This document shows, one piece after another, positions 1-12,300 of a stretch of DNA of 64,000 nucleotides. Source of the stretch: Apoda limacodes (Eukaryota > Arthropoda > Insecta > Lepidoptera > Limacodidae). The translations under genes were made by a program, and so were the position numbers. The notes beneath the pieces are model-generated. The model made no database searches, was not told where the DNA came from, and saw only the letters and a program-made list of their open reading frames with translations. How positions within the stretch are numbered: position 1 is the first letter of the stretch; every line of letters starts with the position of its first letter. Location of the stretch: NCBI GenBank assembly GCA_946406115.1, contig OX291557.1, positions 19,252,501 to 19,316,500 of the forward strand. Direction: 5' to 3'.

Positions 1-43
1 TATCTTTTAAGATTCTTTATATAACAGAAAAAGTATATTTCAG

Positions 44-2812
44 GAAGAAAGACAATCGTTAAGACAAAAAATAAACAGTTTACAAGAAATGGTACAAACT
101 GTACAAAATGCCATTGGGACTTATGCAAGCTTGGGAGAAAGAATTAAAAAGTAAGAATATCAAATTTAGTCTCACACTTTAAACATGCTATAATAAGGAA
201 ACATAAAGCTTAGACTTACATAACTCGGTGGAATCAGATTTGTTATGAATGCAAATTGTAGCGCTTAAATTAAGTAACCATGCCTAAGGATAGTTTGTAA
301 ACAATTAAATCTTCTTTAAAACTTGTATTAGGTAGCTATTGGTAATATTACACCAAAAAAGGTGTCCAAACTTATAAATAAAAAATTAACCATGCAAAAT
401 ATTCTCTATGTGTTTTTTTATAATGTACATAATTCTAATTTGGCTTTTAGAAAAAGTGAGAAGTAAACCGAAAAAAAATATTATAAATTACATATACAAA
501 CATAAGCTAATGAAGGATATTCTGGAATAAAAATATTATTCAGAAAACTGTGCAGTTGAAGCTGCAGTTTTTGTAACTTATTCAAAATCAAAATAAAATT
601 TGAACAATTTATGAAGTTTACATCAATTTTGTTTACTATTTAGATCATTAGTTACTAACAACCCTTTTTATTACTTATCTTGTATTTGAATCACCTAATT
701 TTTATTTTAGCGGACAAGATTAAGTTGAATAAAATTGAGATACATATAATGCACATCTTTTGTTTTAGCATATATAATTTCACCGTGCCCTTTTGTTTCA
801 GCTTATATAATTTCACCGTGCCCTTTTGTTTCAGCTTATATAATTTCACCGTGCCCTTTTGTTTCAGCTTATATAATTTCACCGTGCCCTTTTTAAGCTT
901 TCTGAGCATTTTTTTAATAACAATTATAGCATTTGTAATGTACATTATTCCACCCAAATATATATTCATGTTATGGGGTGAGTAGTTTCACTGAATTCAG
1001 TTTCTCGTGCAAAAATTCTTTTAATTATTGTACTAATATACTGTTGTCTTTCAGGAGTACATAAATTTACTAGAAAATTACTGAGACCAAACAGAGTTGC
1101 TAATAATGAGATACTTGATTTGCTCTCTAGAGTACCAGATGACAATATTTTGGTGAGTACTTTTGGACTTTCTATACTCTTTTACTGCCTCATAGTTTGG
1201 AAAACAAAAATATGACAAAAGTTTAGGTAGGATAAAATTATGTTCAACTAAAAGCAATCAACGTTAATAATATAAATTTGAAAATTAGTTTGATGATTAG
1301 CAACAAAGTTATTGTCAAAGAAATTAATTCTTACATGAAGACTTAAAATGTATCTTTTACTTTTCAATAAACAAAATCTCTCATATTGTTAAATTCGAAT
1401 TATAAACTACAAAACAAGTTTATATTAGTGGCGTTTTGTTGACCGACATAATGTACATAATGCGGTAATCCTACCAAAGAGAATGAACCATGATTTGTAC
1501 TGGGTTATACATAATTTATGACTTTTTAACTTGGCAGAATAATGATATTGAACGCATGGAAGCAGTCAACAAAACGCGATCATTGAGACTTTACAAACTC
1601 AATACCAAAATTTTAAAAATAGAATCATATTATAAAACTATTTCTCTAACAAAATAATGTTATAATACAATCAATACAATAAAAGACAAAAATTCAGATT
1701 TCATCATTTTTTTTTGTCTAAAGCGCATGCACGGTGATGTTACAGGGCTTTAGCACCATTCATTCGTTTTTTTGCTCTGAATTTCGTGGATTTTTTTAAT
1801 TTTGTTAAAAAATGTCCGATAGTAGTGAATGTGTAGAAAATTTTCCTCGCCCGATATTTTAGTTGTGGCGACAAAATTGACTCATAATCTATTACCAGGA
1901 AATTCGAAAAAAATATATGATATTTGCCTCTATGGCATGAAAAATAAAAAAGGCTAGTTCGTTTTCGGAAACTATTTGTTACTCTGATATTTTATTTGAA
2001 TCCCAGTGTATGAGAGTAGATAAAGTGGTGTTTAAAACTGCCCATAACTAGGTATTAAAAAACTCGTGTTTAAAACCCCTTATTATGCAACGGTTTCATA
2101 AACTACTATTAATGATAACGCATTTACATAAACAGCTTAATTAATAGAAAAGGGAAGTTTTACATTTGCAAATGTATGATATGTATGTATTTACAAAAAA
2201 AAAGTATTATATATATACTATATATATAAAATATATACTATAAAATAAAAATAAAAAATATATATATAGATATACAGTATACAGTGATATATTAGTTTTT
2301 TATAAATTATAATTAAACGACAGTACTTAGAACGCTAATATTAACTAGGAATCAGCACAGTGTAATACTTTATATATTAAAAACAAAAGTATTCCGGTAA
2401 GATGAATTTTTCGACCAATTTCTCTGCCACATACATGGTCACATAAACACAGACTCACGGACGTCCAAGAATGATTATTTTTAATGTTATTATTTATTAT
2501 ATTAAACAAATTAATTGTTTATAAAATGTAACATTTGTGCTAGACAGATTATTTAACTTTATATTAGTGCACTCATATTATCCTGTAAGTGTTATATTAA
2601 AAAAAAAAACGTCATTTAAGTTTCGAAAGACTGGGTTTTTTGATATGTCGAGAGTAGAGCACTACCTCACCGCTCCGCTTATGAGGCGTGCAAAACATGT
2701 TTTAACTTAAGTAATGTCAGTCACAATTATTAGATTAAAAATGATTTTTATTTTTCAGCTGGATTGTGAAGAATTACGTTTAGAAAATTTTTCGGACGAG
2801 GAGACAATATAA
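44..2812 (+). CDS. Mctp: MCTP, multiple C2 and transmembrane domain protein, 3' end (partial)
   Basis: MCTP proteins sit in ER or endosomal membranes, bind Ca2+ through C2 domains and end in two membrane segments. Only the C-terminus is here. Exons: 44-150, 868-977 (default acceptor; three more lie upstream), 1055-1152, 2759-2812; stop TAA 2810-2812. Phases join cleanly (0/2, 2/1, 1/0, 0/stop) and all junctions are GT-AG. Exon 1 encodes the family segment with VQTVQNAIGTYASLGERIK. The next gives YNFTVPFLSF followed by a hydrophobic helix ending YIIPPKYIFMLWG. The third gives VHKFTRKLLRP and NNEILDLLSRVPDD, hallmarks of the MCTP tail. The last gives a short acidic end, ENFSDEETI. Introns at 151-867 and 1153-2758 are AT-rich; the second carries a SINE tail. 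Family assignment comes from remembered MCTP tails and is strong; the C2 domains are outside the window. Confidence 0.88.
757..888 (+). repeat. 33-bp tandem repeat x4 carrying four in-frame 3' splice acceptors of Mctp
   Basis: Four head-to-tail 33-bp units at 757-789, 790-822, 823-855 and 856-888. Each has a pyrimidine tract, an AG and the first bases of the exon encoding YNFTVP. AG ends at 768, 801, 834 and 867. Units 2-4 are identical in their shared part; unit 1 differs (TTTTAG, CATATATA). Since 33 is a multiple of three and no unit contains a stop in the exon frame, use of any upstream acceptor adds 11, 22 or 33 residues of a YNFTVPFCFS-type repeat just before the first membrane helix. 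The last acceptor (867/868) reproduces the usual family spacing. Confidence 0.93.
2173..2285 (+). repeat. SINE 3' tail fragment and AT microsatellite
   Basis: The stretch TGTATGATATGTATGTATTT followed by an A-run matches the 3' part of the SINE copies at 14.9 and 19.6 kb. It is followed by a TATATA-rich low-complexity tract. It lies in the last Mctp intron. Confidence 0.55.
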
Positions 2813-2874
2813 AATAGATAATACCTTAATAATTGCCAGATAAGGATCTGTTTTTTTTAACCGTCATTTTAATT

Positions 2875-2880
2875 AATAAA
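2875..2880 (+). terminator. Mctp polyadenylation signal
   Basis: AATAAA lies 63 bp after the Mctp stop codon, in the expected place and orientation. It is the first canonical hexamer downstream of the stop. Confidence 0.6.
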
Positions 2881-3420
2881 GCATTTTGACTGTATTTTTT
2901 TATTCGTGTTTGTATCATGTTATTTTTTAAACTATTCCAGTTTATAATCTCGTTTGCCTTTTTAACTGCATTTGACACCAGATGTTGCTTAATAAACTAT
3001 AAAATATTTGCAATTTTTTAACCAAAGTTTTTATCAATTTATCTATTGCTTAGAATTTCCAAAAAAAAATATTTGATCAAAATGCTCTCAGCTACCAAAT
3101 TTCATACTTTGTAAGTGATTTTTTCTTTCAGTTGTAAATAGTATTTTTCATTACTTTTACAAGTCGTTAAAAGGCATAAATACCATGCAATAAGTAACAC
3201 GTGACTTAATGTCTCGTGATGTAAATAAATCTCAAGTTACCAAAGTTGTTCACCACTTTTCCATTGTAATGGTACAATTACATATTTACTACTTAAATCT
3301 TATAATAGCAGATACTAACTTGATTTTTTATAGTACTTGCGTGTTTTGCATTTGAAATGTTTTTCGTAAATAAACATTTTAACAAAAACAAGAAACAATA
3401 TTTTACCTTTTTAGTGCATT

Positions 3421-3697
3421 TTTGAAGTCGGTTCTTGTTTTTGTTAATAAGTTTTAATTTTTTCGTGTATTAATAAAATACCCCAACCGCTTCGATCGCA
3501 AAAAATTTTAGGAGTTGTATCGGTTTCTCCAGGATCCGATCATGATATACTCACCTGATGACCATAGGACCACCTGGGAAGTATACCCTTTTAAAAAAAA
3601 AGAATTTTCTGAAACGTTTAAGACTAATCAGGAAACATACGTATAAAAAAAAAGAGTCCGACGAATTGAGAACCTCCTCCTTTTTGAAGTCGGTTAG
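3421..3697 (-). mobile_element. 'AACCGACTTCAAA' lepidopteran interspersed repeat
   Basis: Read on the minus strand it starts AACCGACTTCAAAAAGGAGG, continues with a CTCAATTCGTCGGACTC block, and ends again near ACCGACTTCAAA (3421-3433). This start and end, and the internal text about a beginning GGAGGAGGTTCTC, are those of a common non-coding lepidopteran repeat. No ORF is visible. Its transposon class is not clear from the sequence. Confidence 0.65.
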
Positions 3698-3839
3698 GTA
3701 CTAGTCACTTAAATAGACGACAATATTTTCTAAGCAACTCGATGATAGCTCTGCAAATTCAAGGGAACATTGAAGCGCATTTAATTATTTATGACTAAAA
3801 AATAACTTTATATTTATAATATCACTATTAAAAACATAA

Positions 3840-5025
3840 TTTTTACGGGGTTCTCACCGTGATTAGCCGAGGAAATGAGCTCCCGATATTTCGGTGATGT
3901 TACAAGCACCATGATTGCGTGATGCTTGGCGTGCTTGTGAGTTTGTACAAAAGTCCTATGCAAATGCATGTTACCTCTTTCTGTTTTGTTTTTTTACGGA
4001 ACTTCTACAACTCACCACGACACTATATAAACTCACTGTGTTACGGAGGCAGGTCGGTACGGGGACTGGAAATTTTTTGTATATATCCTAGCGAGCTTAG
4101 AAAACGTCATTGTCTGATGCAGTTTTGTATGGTTTTTTTTTTCTGGATTGTCTATGCAGTTGGCTGTTGCAACTGCTTCACCGGGCTTTTAGGGCGAGAC
4201 TCTGAAGGAGTTTCAGCCCATATAGCGCCCAACGCTCAATGGCTCCCCGCGGGGATGTCTCGGCTTGGGTTGTCGCTCTCGGGGTCGTCCCTTCGACTCC
4301 TCCTAAACGGCTGGACTGATTTGATTTTTTTTTGTTGTTTGCATTTGAGTGGCGCCCTGGATGGTTTAGATTCACAAATCAGCCCGGCAGATGGCGCTGC
4401 AGTCGGATACAGGACAGCATCTGCCTGGTCAGCTCGTATACATACTTATATAAGTATGTACGCAAAAGAATCTTATTTCCTTCATTTAATAACTCAAGTT
4501 AATCAAATAACTATACTAACATTTAATGCGAAAGTAAGTTCGTTTGTTTCATTGTCCTTTCTTCACTTCTCAGCAAAGTATTCATTTGAGCTCAAATTTA
4601 ACACAGGAATAGTTGTAGAGACGGAAAAGGACACAGTCTACTTAGTATTTCAAAAAATTTTAAAGTTCCCATAGGAATTAACTATAAACCAATACCTCAT
4701 AGACAAACTATAACATACTATGCAGCTATAGCAAAATATTGACTTGTAGAAATCTCAAGCCAATTACCAAATGTAGCGCGGGCAAAGCCGCAGAAAATAG
4801 CTTCGTGATTAAATACGGCTTTTGGCAATTCCCACTTTTCCCCGGGGCATAGCAGTCAAAATTGTAACATTTAATTTGAATTTTAAACCCGTAACAAAAC
4901 GCTGCTACAAAGTTCGATAGGTCAGATAATTTAATTTTGGCTTCCGAAGTTCTGTTTTTATTTTCAATAAAGGGAAAGGAGCGGTTGCGTCTCATCATAA
5001 CTTATAACACGGGGCGAAACAACGC
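3840..5025. other. Intergenic repeat-like DNA without a convincing gene
   Basis: The stretch contains a GC-rich island (about 4180-4440), unlike the AT-rich surroundings, and an open frame of 251 codons (3919-4674). That frame has no recognisable domain and its composition suggests repeat DNA rather than a gene. From about 4510 a text resembling the 5' end of the local Helitron-like family (ACTAACATTTAATGCGAAAG) appears. I see no host gene here. Confidence 0.4.
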
Positions 5026-5163
5026 TTTGTTCAATAAGCCATTTTGTAGGCACAATATCAAACTGATTTTTAATATTGTATTTTAATAAATTATTATTAA
5101 AAAACTTGAGAAACACAGCGACTTTGTCTACATCAATTTTTATCTAAATTTTATTTTCGGTTT

Positions 5164-5299
5164 GCCCATGTTGTAATGTTGCAGGTACATACTTTTTGCC
5201 CATGTTGTAATGTTGCAAGTACATACTTTTTGCCCATGTTGTAATGTTGCAGGTACATACTTTTTGCCCATATTGTAATATTGAAGGTACAAACATTTT
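5164..5299. repeat. 34-bp tandem repeat, four copies
   Basis: Units start at 5164, 5198, 5232 and 5266, each beginning GCCCATGTTGTAATGTTGCA. The first three are nearly identical (one A/G change); the fourth has several substitutions and decays at its end. It lies between the convergent Mctp and black genes. Confidence 0.9.
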
Positions 5300-6200
5300 A
5301 GAAATATGATGCTATAATGACGACTTTCATGATTTCTTAGTTTGAAAATTAAAGAACGGGAGCATTAAAATGTACTTTTGCAATAAATCAAACTAAATTG
5401 GACTGTGCCCAAATTTTGGATATGAACTCCTATACAACTACAACTAAGGTATATCAAACAAATTTATTTGTTTATTTGCGTGTAGGTGTGGTACCTGCAA
5501 TTACTGAACCGTTTCTTAAAATTCTACACTACAGAAAGCTAAACTTCCCCAAGCTATCCCTGAGTTAACACAGGTATATTTAATTAGTTCAAAATTTTGA
5601 TAGTTGTTTTAAAAATTGGAAGAATAAAATTCCATACTGTGGTAGTGTAACGAAGCAATTGGGTAACCAAATTTTTGGACTGGGATAACTAAGACAGTGT
5701 TCGTTTTAGGATAAAAAACTTCCCAAGTTAAATTATTTCCACGCTTCTAATAACACCAGTTTTGCCACCTTTCGTTTGTGTAGCTTCGAAACGTTACTAA
5801 CACAATTATTGGTTGCAAAACGAACAGTTGGCGTACTTACATACACTCACATCACCATAGTAACAATATGTATATTTTATAGGAAGTTTGACAAATTTAG
5901 ACCAAAACCCCACCTACAGACATGGGTCTTAAGTTTCATTTTTCGGTGGAAAAGTGACAAAAATAATAAAATTATTAACAAACGTCTGACAATTTGTTAC
6001 AGATGATACTAACATTTTGATATTTTTGATACCAATGATTGAAAAATTAACGAAAATAATCATTATTTATCCTGAAAGGAACACACCCAAAGAATACTTT
6101 ACTACGAGCGAGAACCCGGGAACAGTTACTTTTGCGAGTAATCCCGCGGGGCACACCTAGTACAATAAACAAAATAAACGTTATTATTACAACACATAAT

Positions 6201-6206
6201 TTTATT
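6201..6206 (-). terminator. black/ADC polyadenylation signal
   Basis: TTTATT on the plus strand reads AATAAA on the coding strand, 115 bp after the stop codon of the decarboxylase gene. It is the nearest canonical hexamer downstream. Confidence 0.55.
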
Positions 6207-6320
6207 TTTAATACTGTTCATAGTTTTCATATTTAGATACAAAATGATAAAATAAATTAACTCGACAACTAAAATCACAGGCTTTCCAATCATTATAAAA
6301 TTTGTACTTCAGACGTTAAC

Positions 6321-9300
6321 TTAAACAATAATATTCTTCCCAAGGCGATCGAATTCATTGGCAAAATAAATCATATCCTTTTGATCTAAAGCTGAATTTT
6401 GGAATACGATCCGGAAGAAATTAACTAGATCACCTTGAGGCTGGTAAGTTACCATCATACTTCCTTCCTTTATCATTTGTTCTTTAATCTTCGGTGCAAC
6501 CTTGTGTAACCTTCGTTCAAAGTCTGGGTCATTCTCGCAACCTCGAAGGCAAATAGGTACGTACCAAAACATTATATTCGTGCACTCAGGGTTATCAAGC
6601 ACAAGTCGGAAGCCATCACGCTGTCGAATATGCTCTAGGAAATATTTAGCATTATCGAAAAGCTTATCTATATGTTTCTCAAATCCATCGGTGCCCTTGG
6701 CTTTCCACATGAACCAAAATTTGAGGACATCAGCTTTTCGACCGCATTGTATGTGTTTATCCCCCGTGTCGTACGATGTGTCGTAGAATTTATCCTTTTG
6801 GAACAGATATTTGGCGTTGCTGGAATGCCCCTCTTTGAGTATATTCTTGTGTCGGATCAAGAAGGTTGAGCATTGTTGCGGAGCCGCTAGCAGTTTGTGA
6901 GGGTTCCACGTCACTGAGTCGGCCCTGGAAAATTAGAACGGATTTTAAATTTAATTATTTGCACATCACTAAGCGCTGGCTTTGATTTAGGTTTAGAATT
7001 TTAGACAGGTTTGGAAGATTAAAGGTACAGTTTATTATTACAATTTATGGTTATACAATTTTTAAAATGATATTTGTGATAATATGTAGGTTTTAAAATC
7101 ATAACAGAAACGTTTCTGCACTGAGAAAAAAATATTGTCAAATTGACAAAAAAACTTTGTTACTGTGGAGCCCACCAAATTCGATAGATGGAAAGACAAC
7201 GTTTTTATTGTCGCTTTGTACTTTGATAATTCAATAATGCTGTCGAAGTTTAATGCTACAACAATGTTACTGCTGTCAGACTGACCAAGCAAATTTGTTG
7301 CAGTAACAAAGCTTATGCCGTCCACATGACCAAGTTTGATTCTACAGCGATGTTTATTTTGTCACTCTGACTAGGTAATTTGCTATTGTGACAAAGCCTA
7401 CATTGTTCTCATTACCCACCCTCGACTACCCATAATGCCTATAACCTCAAGAATTTTAATCAGAGTAACTAATAGGGGGCGCTAGGGAAATCACGCGCCC
7501 TTTTGTACACTCCAACTGGTAACATTGCGCCTTTCCATTCGCGCAAGCTTACGTATTGTGTACCTACCATTGAACACATATATACGCAGCTATGGTAATG
7601 ACTTTCAAAGCTGTTCCTATTCCTAAAAAGGAAACTATAACCACATAACCGACTAATATTCTTCAAGAAATTCACTCAATCCTTGATCTATATAGCTGTA
7701 GCACGTGTAGGTATAAATTTTTTGCAAAAATTAAGACAAAACTGAAAACAAAATTAATAATCGTCTATTACCCACTTCAACCAAAGTGAAACTGAACGAA
7801 ACAAACGTTCGCTCAAGTCGCAATTTTGCCACCCTATCAACTCACTTCACGTTATTGTCGGAACTATATGAGTTTCAATGAAGGGGCAAAGTACTTAGTT
7901 ACGGTATTTTTAAAAAGCTAACAAAGCGTATTTTGGCACTTTGTTACCGCTTTTTTTTTCTCAGTGTGTGCATAATTTTTAGTATGTCGTACCTAAAAGC
8001 AAAAACGAAATCCTTTTAGATTCGCCATGTCCGTCTGTTAGTTTAAATGGGACAACTATATAAATCTGCCAGTGGGTAACTCAATCCTTAAAAGGCAAAT
8101 ATAGTATTTTAACTACCACACAATTTTGTAATGAAATTAAAATAAAAAAAGTCTGGCTCGCGCACAGAGGGTTCCGTACAAACTTATCGAAATCACAGGT
8201 CTATGCCTTAATTATTATCAATTTCTGGATTTTTTCTAAATTTTTGATGTAACATCTTGCTTCTTGCCAAGTTTTATAATTCTAGGTCAACGGGAAGTAC
8301 CTCATAGGTTTTAATTTATTTGTGTCACAATATGCTACAAAAATAAACATGTTTTGGGTATATTTTTTAATTACATTTACTTTTAAGCTTGATTTTTTAC
8401 AACTTTACGTGTCCGTAGACTTGTATTTTATATTATTATTATCATCTTGATACCTCCACGCGTTCTTCAGTAAATGGGTCTTTTTTTTTCTATCTACTGT
8501 CTACTGTTGTTGGCCGCAGATGACCTTTACAACTACACGCGGACTAACTTTTGCTGCGGTGCTGCTTGCACTCTTCAGCGAAAAGTTGGGACGGTTTGCG
8601 CAAGGGTGTCCTAGACACGAACCTCGGCTTGGGCAACCGCTCTTAGAAACTAAAATTTGTATCTAACTAAATTTTACCGCCGTTTCGGAAAATAGCAAAG
8701 GCGTTCTGAAGAGAAGAAACGGCAAAAAACTCTTCAGCCCTCGCCTATTATTATTTAAATCTAACTAGTCGAAGCGCCCGGGTATATCAGTGAACCTAGT
8801 ATACCCGCGCGCTCGAGTGTGTGTGTATGTGTGAAAACTAAACTGTCTAATATTCTGTATATATTTCTATAATCTCTGTTCGCGGACGCGAGCGCGGAAG
8901 GCGCTTGAGCTTTGAGCCTGCTGGTTATCCCATCGTCAGAATCTGTTATAACGTGCCTCGGATATCTAAACGGTCCTAAGGCCCCTCTATTGGGGGCGTA
9001 GTTACAAAATTGCCTAATTAAGGGATTGGGGTGGAGGGGTGCCGACTCAAAGTAGCGTTTAGACGCATCTTTGATGAAGGCTTTTATGGTCGGAAGCTCG
9101 AAATCACTATGGAGATCGATGTTACGCATATAGTACGGGGCGCCGACTGCGCCTCGCATAAAGTGATTTTGTATGACTTGCAAGGAAGTAGTGTTGGTGT
9201 GACCAAACGCTACGCTCGCATATGTGAGTATGGGCCGAATACAAGTTTTGTAAAGCGTCACCTTATTTCTAAGAGACATTTTACTGTACTTGTTTAACAT

Positions 9301-12300
9301 TGGCTTAAGGCGACCGAGAACGAAGGCTGCTCGATCTCTTACTCTTTTAATGTGGGCTCTGAAATTAAGACGAGAGTCTAAAGTGACCCCTAAGTATTTG
9401 ACCTAAAAGGGTCTTAAAAGACAGACGACCTTTTTATTAATGTGTTATAACTACAAATTAACAAATTTCGGATGTTTTCTATATTTGTGATGTAAGACCT
9501 TCCTTCTTGTCAAATTTCATGATTCCATAACAACGGGAAGTATTCAATAGCTTTGATTTATTTGTGAATGCCAAAATATGCAACAAAAATGGCCGTATTT
9601 TAGTTGTATTTTTTATTCAGTTGACTTAGACTTAGAGCTTCCCTTTTTACAGCATCAAGGGATCGTATACCTTAAGGTTTGATAATAATTTTAATTTAAT
9701 ACCTTCATGCGTTCCTGAGAAAAAGGATCTTGACAGAGAGACAGACAGACGGACAACTTTTTACGTACGGAACCGTAAAAATACAGAAGCTAATAATACA
9801 TAGAACTGAGGAATAAAAAAAATTTTCTCAGTGTATACATTTAACAAAGAAATCGCATTACAGTTAAATATACGTAGTTAGCTATTGTATTTATTTGAGT
9901 TAATCGGTGTATGACACGCACTTGGACGTTTATAAAAGAAAAAAATCTGTTGGGCTGTCGTGCGTTATTAAGTAAAAACCAACGAAAACACTTCAGAAAA
10001 TTCCACGTTTATGATACCACAGTAGAGTGATATGATCCGAGCACTAAAATCTCTATTTTAATTCTAGTACTTGTATCAGGATAAATGGGCCACACACGGA
10101 CTGTTCAAAAAAGGACAGGGATGAATGTGTAACGTCACTTTGGCTTTTCGACAGGTCATGCCAGGTTCATGGACATTAAATCAGAGATTTCAAAAAAGAA
10201 AGAGTTTACAAGTGATGGGAAGCGTGAGAGCGACTTTGAAATAAGAGTGAATGCGATAAATCAGACACAGGTTCCTTGCCTTTTTAGGTAGTCAGTAGTT
10301 TTTAGAAAAGGCATGTTTGGCTGTTCGTAGGTGTGTTTTGATTGATGTTTGGAAGTTAGATTCAATACTGTGGAAATGAGAGTACATATAATTCTCTACT
10401 ACTACATATTATTTGCTAAAGTGGTTTGGGCATGTTGAGAAGATACAGATGAATGAATATAGAAGACTTCATAACGGCTTGTTGAACGCATCTCCAAAAA
10501 AATTAGTCTGTTCTCAATAGTAAGTTCAAAACGACTCTGAGCCATCAAATGTATGAAAAACCATAATGCGAGAGGTTAAATCAAAATTTCCAGGATCATA
10601 GTAAGTGAGAGTTTTTGATCTCGACCTAAGCTGCAACTGTCAAGATAGTAAGTTACATCCATACTTACAATTCAATTCCATTTAGAAGATGTCTATGTTT
10701 CCTTGACATCAAAGCGCCGCCGCCCCATGCTGCATCCACATGGAACCAAAGATTATATTTCTTGCATAGACTGGCAATAGGTATCAACGGATCGAATGCT
10801 CCAAATACTGTTGTCCCAGAGGTCGCTGTTACTAAAAATGGCGAACTTCCACTGTCTATGGCATCGATAACTTTTATTTCTAAATCTTCCACATCCATTC
10901 TGCCCGAATTATCGGTTTTTACCATAATACAGTTGTCAATACCAATTCCCATGAATGCAGCCAATTTTTTCGTCGAATAATGGGCGAGTTCCGATGTGAA
11001 TAAAACTAACTTTGGTACAGCGTAGACTCCTTTGTTCTGAAGCATATTTTAAAACATTAATTTTAACCACTACAGAATGTAAGATGAACTTAAAAGATTT
11101 GTGTGTCTGCGCCTGCTACCTAAGAGGGCCCTCAACGCGCATATACATTTGCTTTTTGCTGAAATCGACAATGTTAATCTCAAATAGAGCTAATTTTTTT
11201 GTGGCGAAAATATATTTTAGATATGCGAACAGCTTAGCGTAAAAAGTGGAAAATAATTAATTACAGTTATATCACATAAGATATAAAAAATCTATTATAG
11301 TAATATTCTAGTTTTATATTTATATTTATAGTCACTTAACATTTTACGAAATAACTTATGTTCCCGCTACTAGTTGATATTGAGTTATGAATTAAAAATA
11401 GAAAAACGAGAGGTTCGGCCCTTACTTTTTTAAAGCGAAGTTTTAACAGATATCTTGAAACAAATATATTATAATAATGCTAGGTAAAGAATGTGGAAAT
11501 CTATGTTATTTTTTTCCAGTTTTAAACTTGCAATAGGACAGTGGAATCGATTTTAAAAACGAGCAGAAAACTGCACATTCAAGTAGAGCGTAAATAACGA
11601 AGATCAACTTTATAACGTATACAAAGACAGTCTAGAACTAGTACTTATGAGATTTCATCTAAACTAGTAGATGAAATTTTAAAATAATATTTGCTATTAA
11701 ATCGAGGTTTTTAGAAGTTATATCGAATTTCTATTATGAACTCTGTCTTAAATTTTAAGCCAAGCGCACGATTTAGAAAGGTGTCGAAACAATAATCACT
11801 ATCAGAACAAATTATAATCCTAACTAATATATTTATTTTTAAAATTTTTAAATAAGCAATATCTGTTTACACAAAAATATATTTGTGTAAACCGATATTG
11901 CTTATTTTGACACAGATAATGTTGAGGGGATAGAGGCTTTTTTTCGGAAAAATTAAGATATCCCACAAAAACAACTATAAAAGAATGTCACGTGGACTAA
12001 CTTTGCTACAGTTATAACTTGCTAAAGCAAACTTTCATACTATAGCTAAAGACTTGCCGTACAAACACCACCGACAAAAGCTAGTAATTAAAATAAACTT
12101 ATATAAGCTATAATGAAAATTAGTAATGTTACGCATATATTTTTCAATACTTAAAATGCAATGCAATACTAAACTGTTTTTATTAAAATTACTTTTTATT
12201 TTATTGCTATAATTGTAACAAAAATATTTTTGCAAAAACATATTGCAGTAAAATTTTATATTTACGCTTTTTTGCCTGGAAATCTTATGTAATTTTTAGG

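Noticed and set aside
680..985. 101-codon open frame with repeated YNFTVP units, as a separate small protein
   Set aside because: It is the Mctp membrane exon plus the upstream tandem acceptor repeat read through into intron; its start is intronic and its end runs past the splice donor at 978.
3919..4674. 251-codon open frame
   Set aside because: No recognisable domain, mixed GC-rich and AT-rich parts, sits in repeat-like DNA; the length is likely chance plus transposon remnants.
5164..5299. CRISPR array
   Set aside because: The repeats are adjacent with no spacers, and the DNA is eukaryotic.
6502..6869. Plus-strand frames over the last black exon
   Set aside because: Antisense shadows of the conserved decarboxylase exon.
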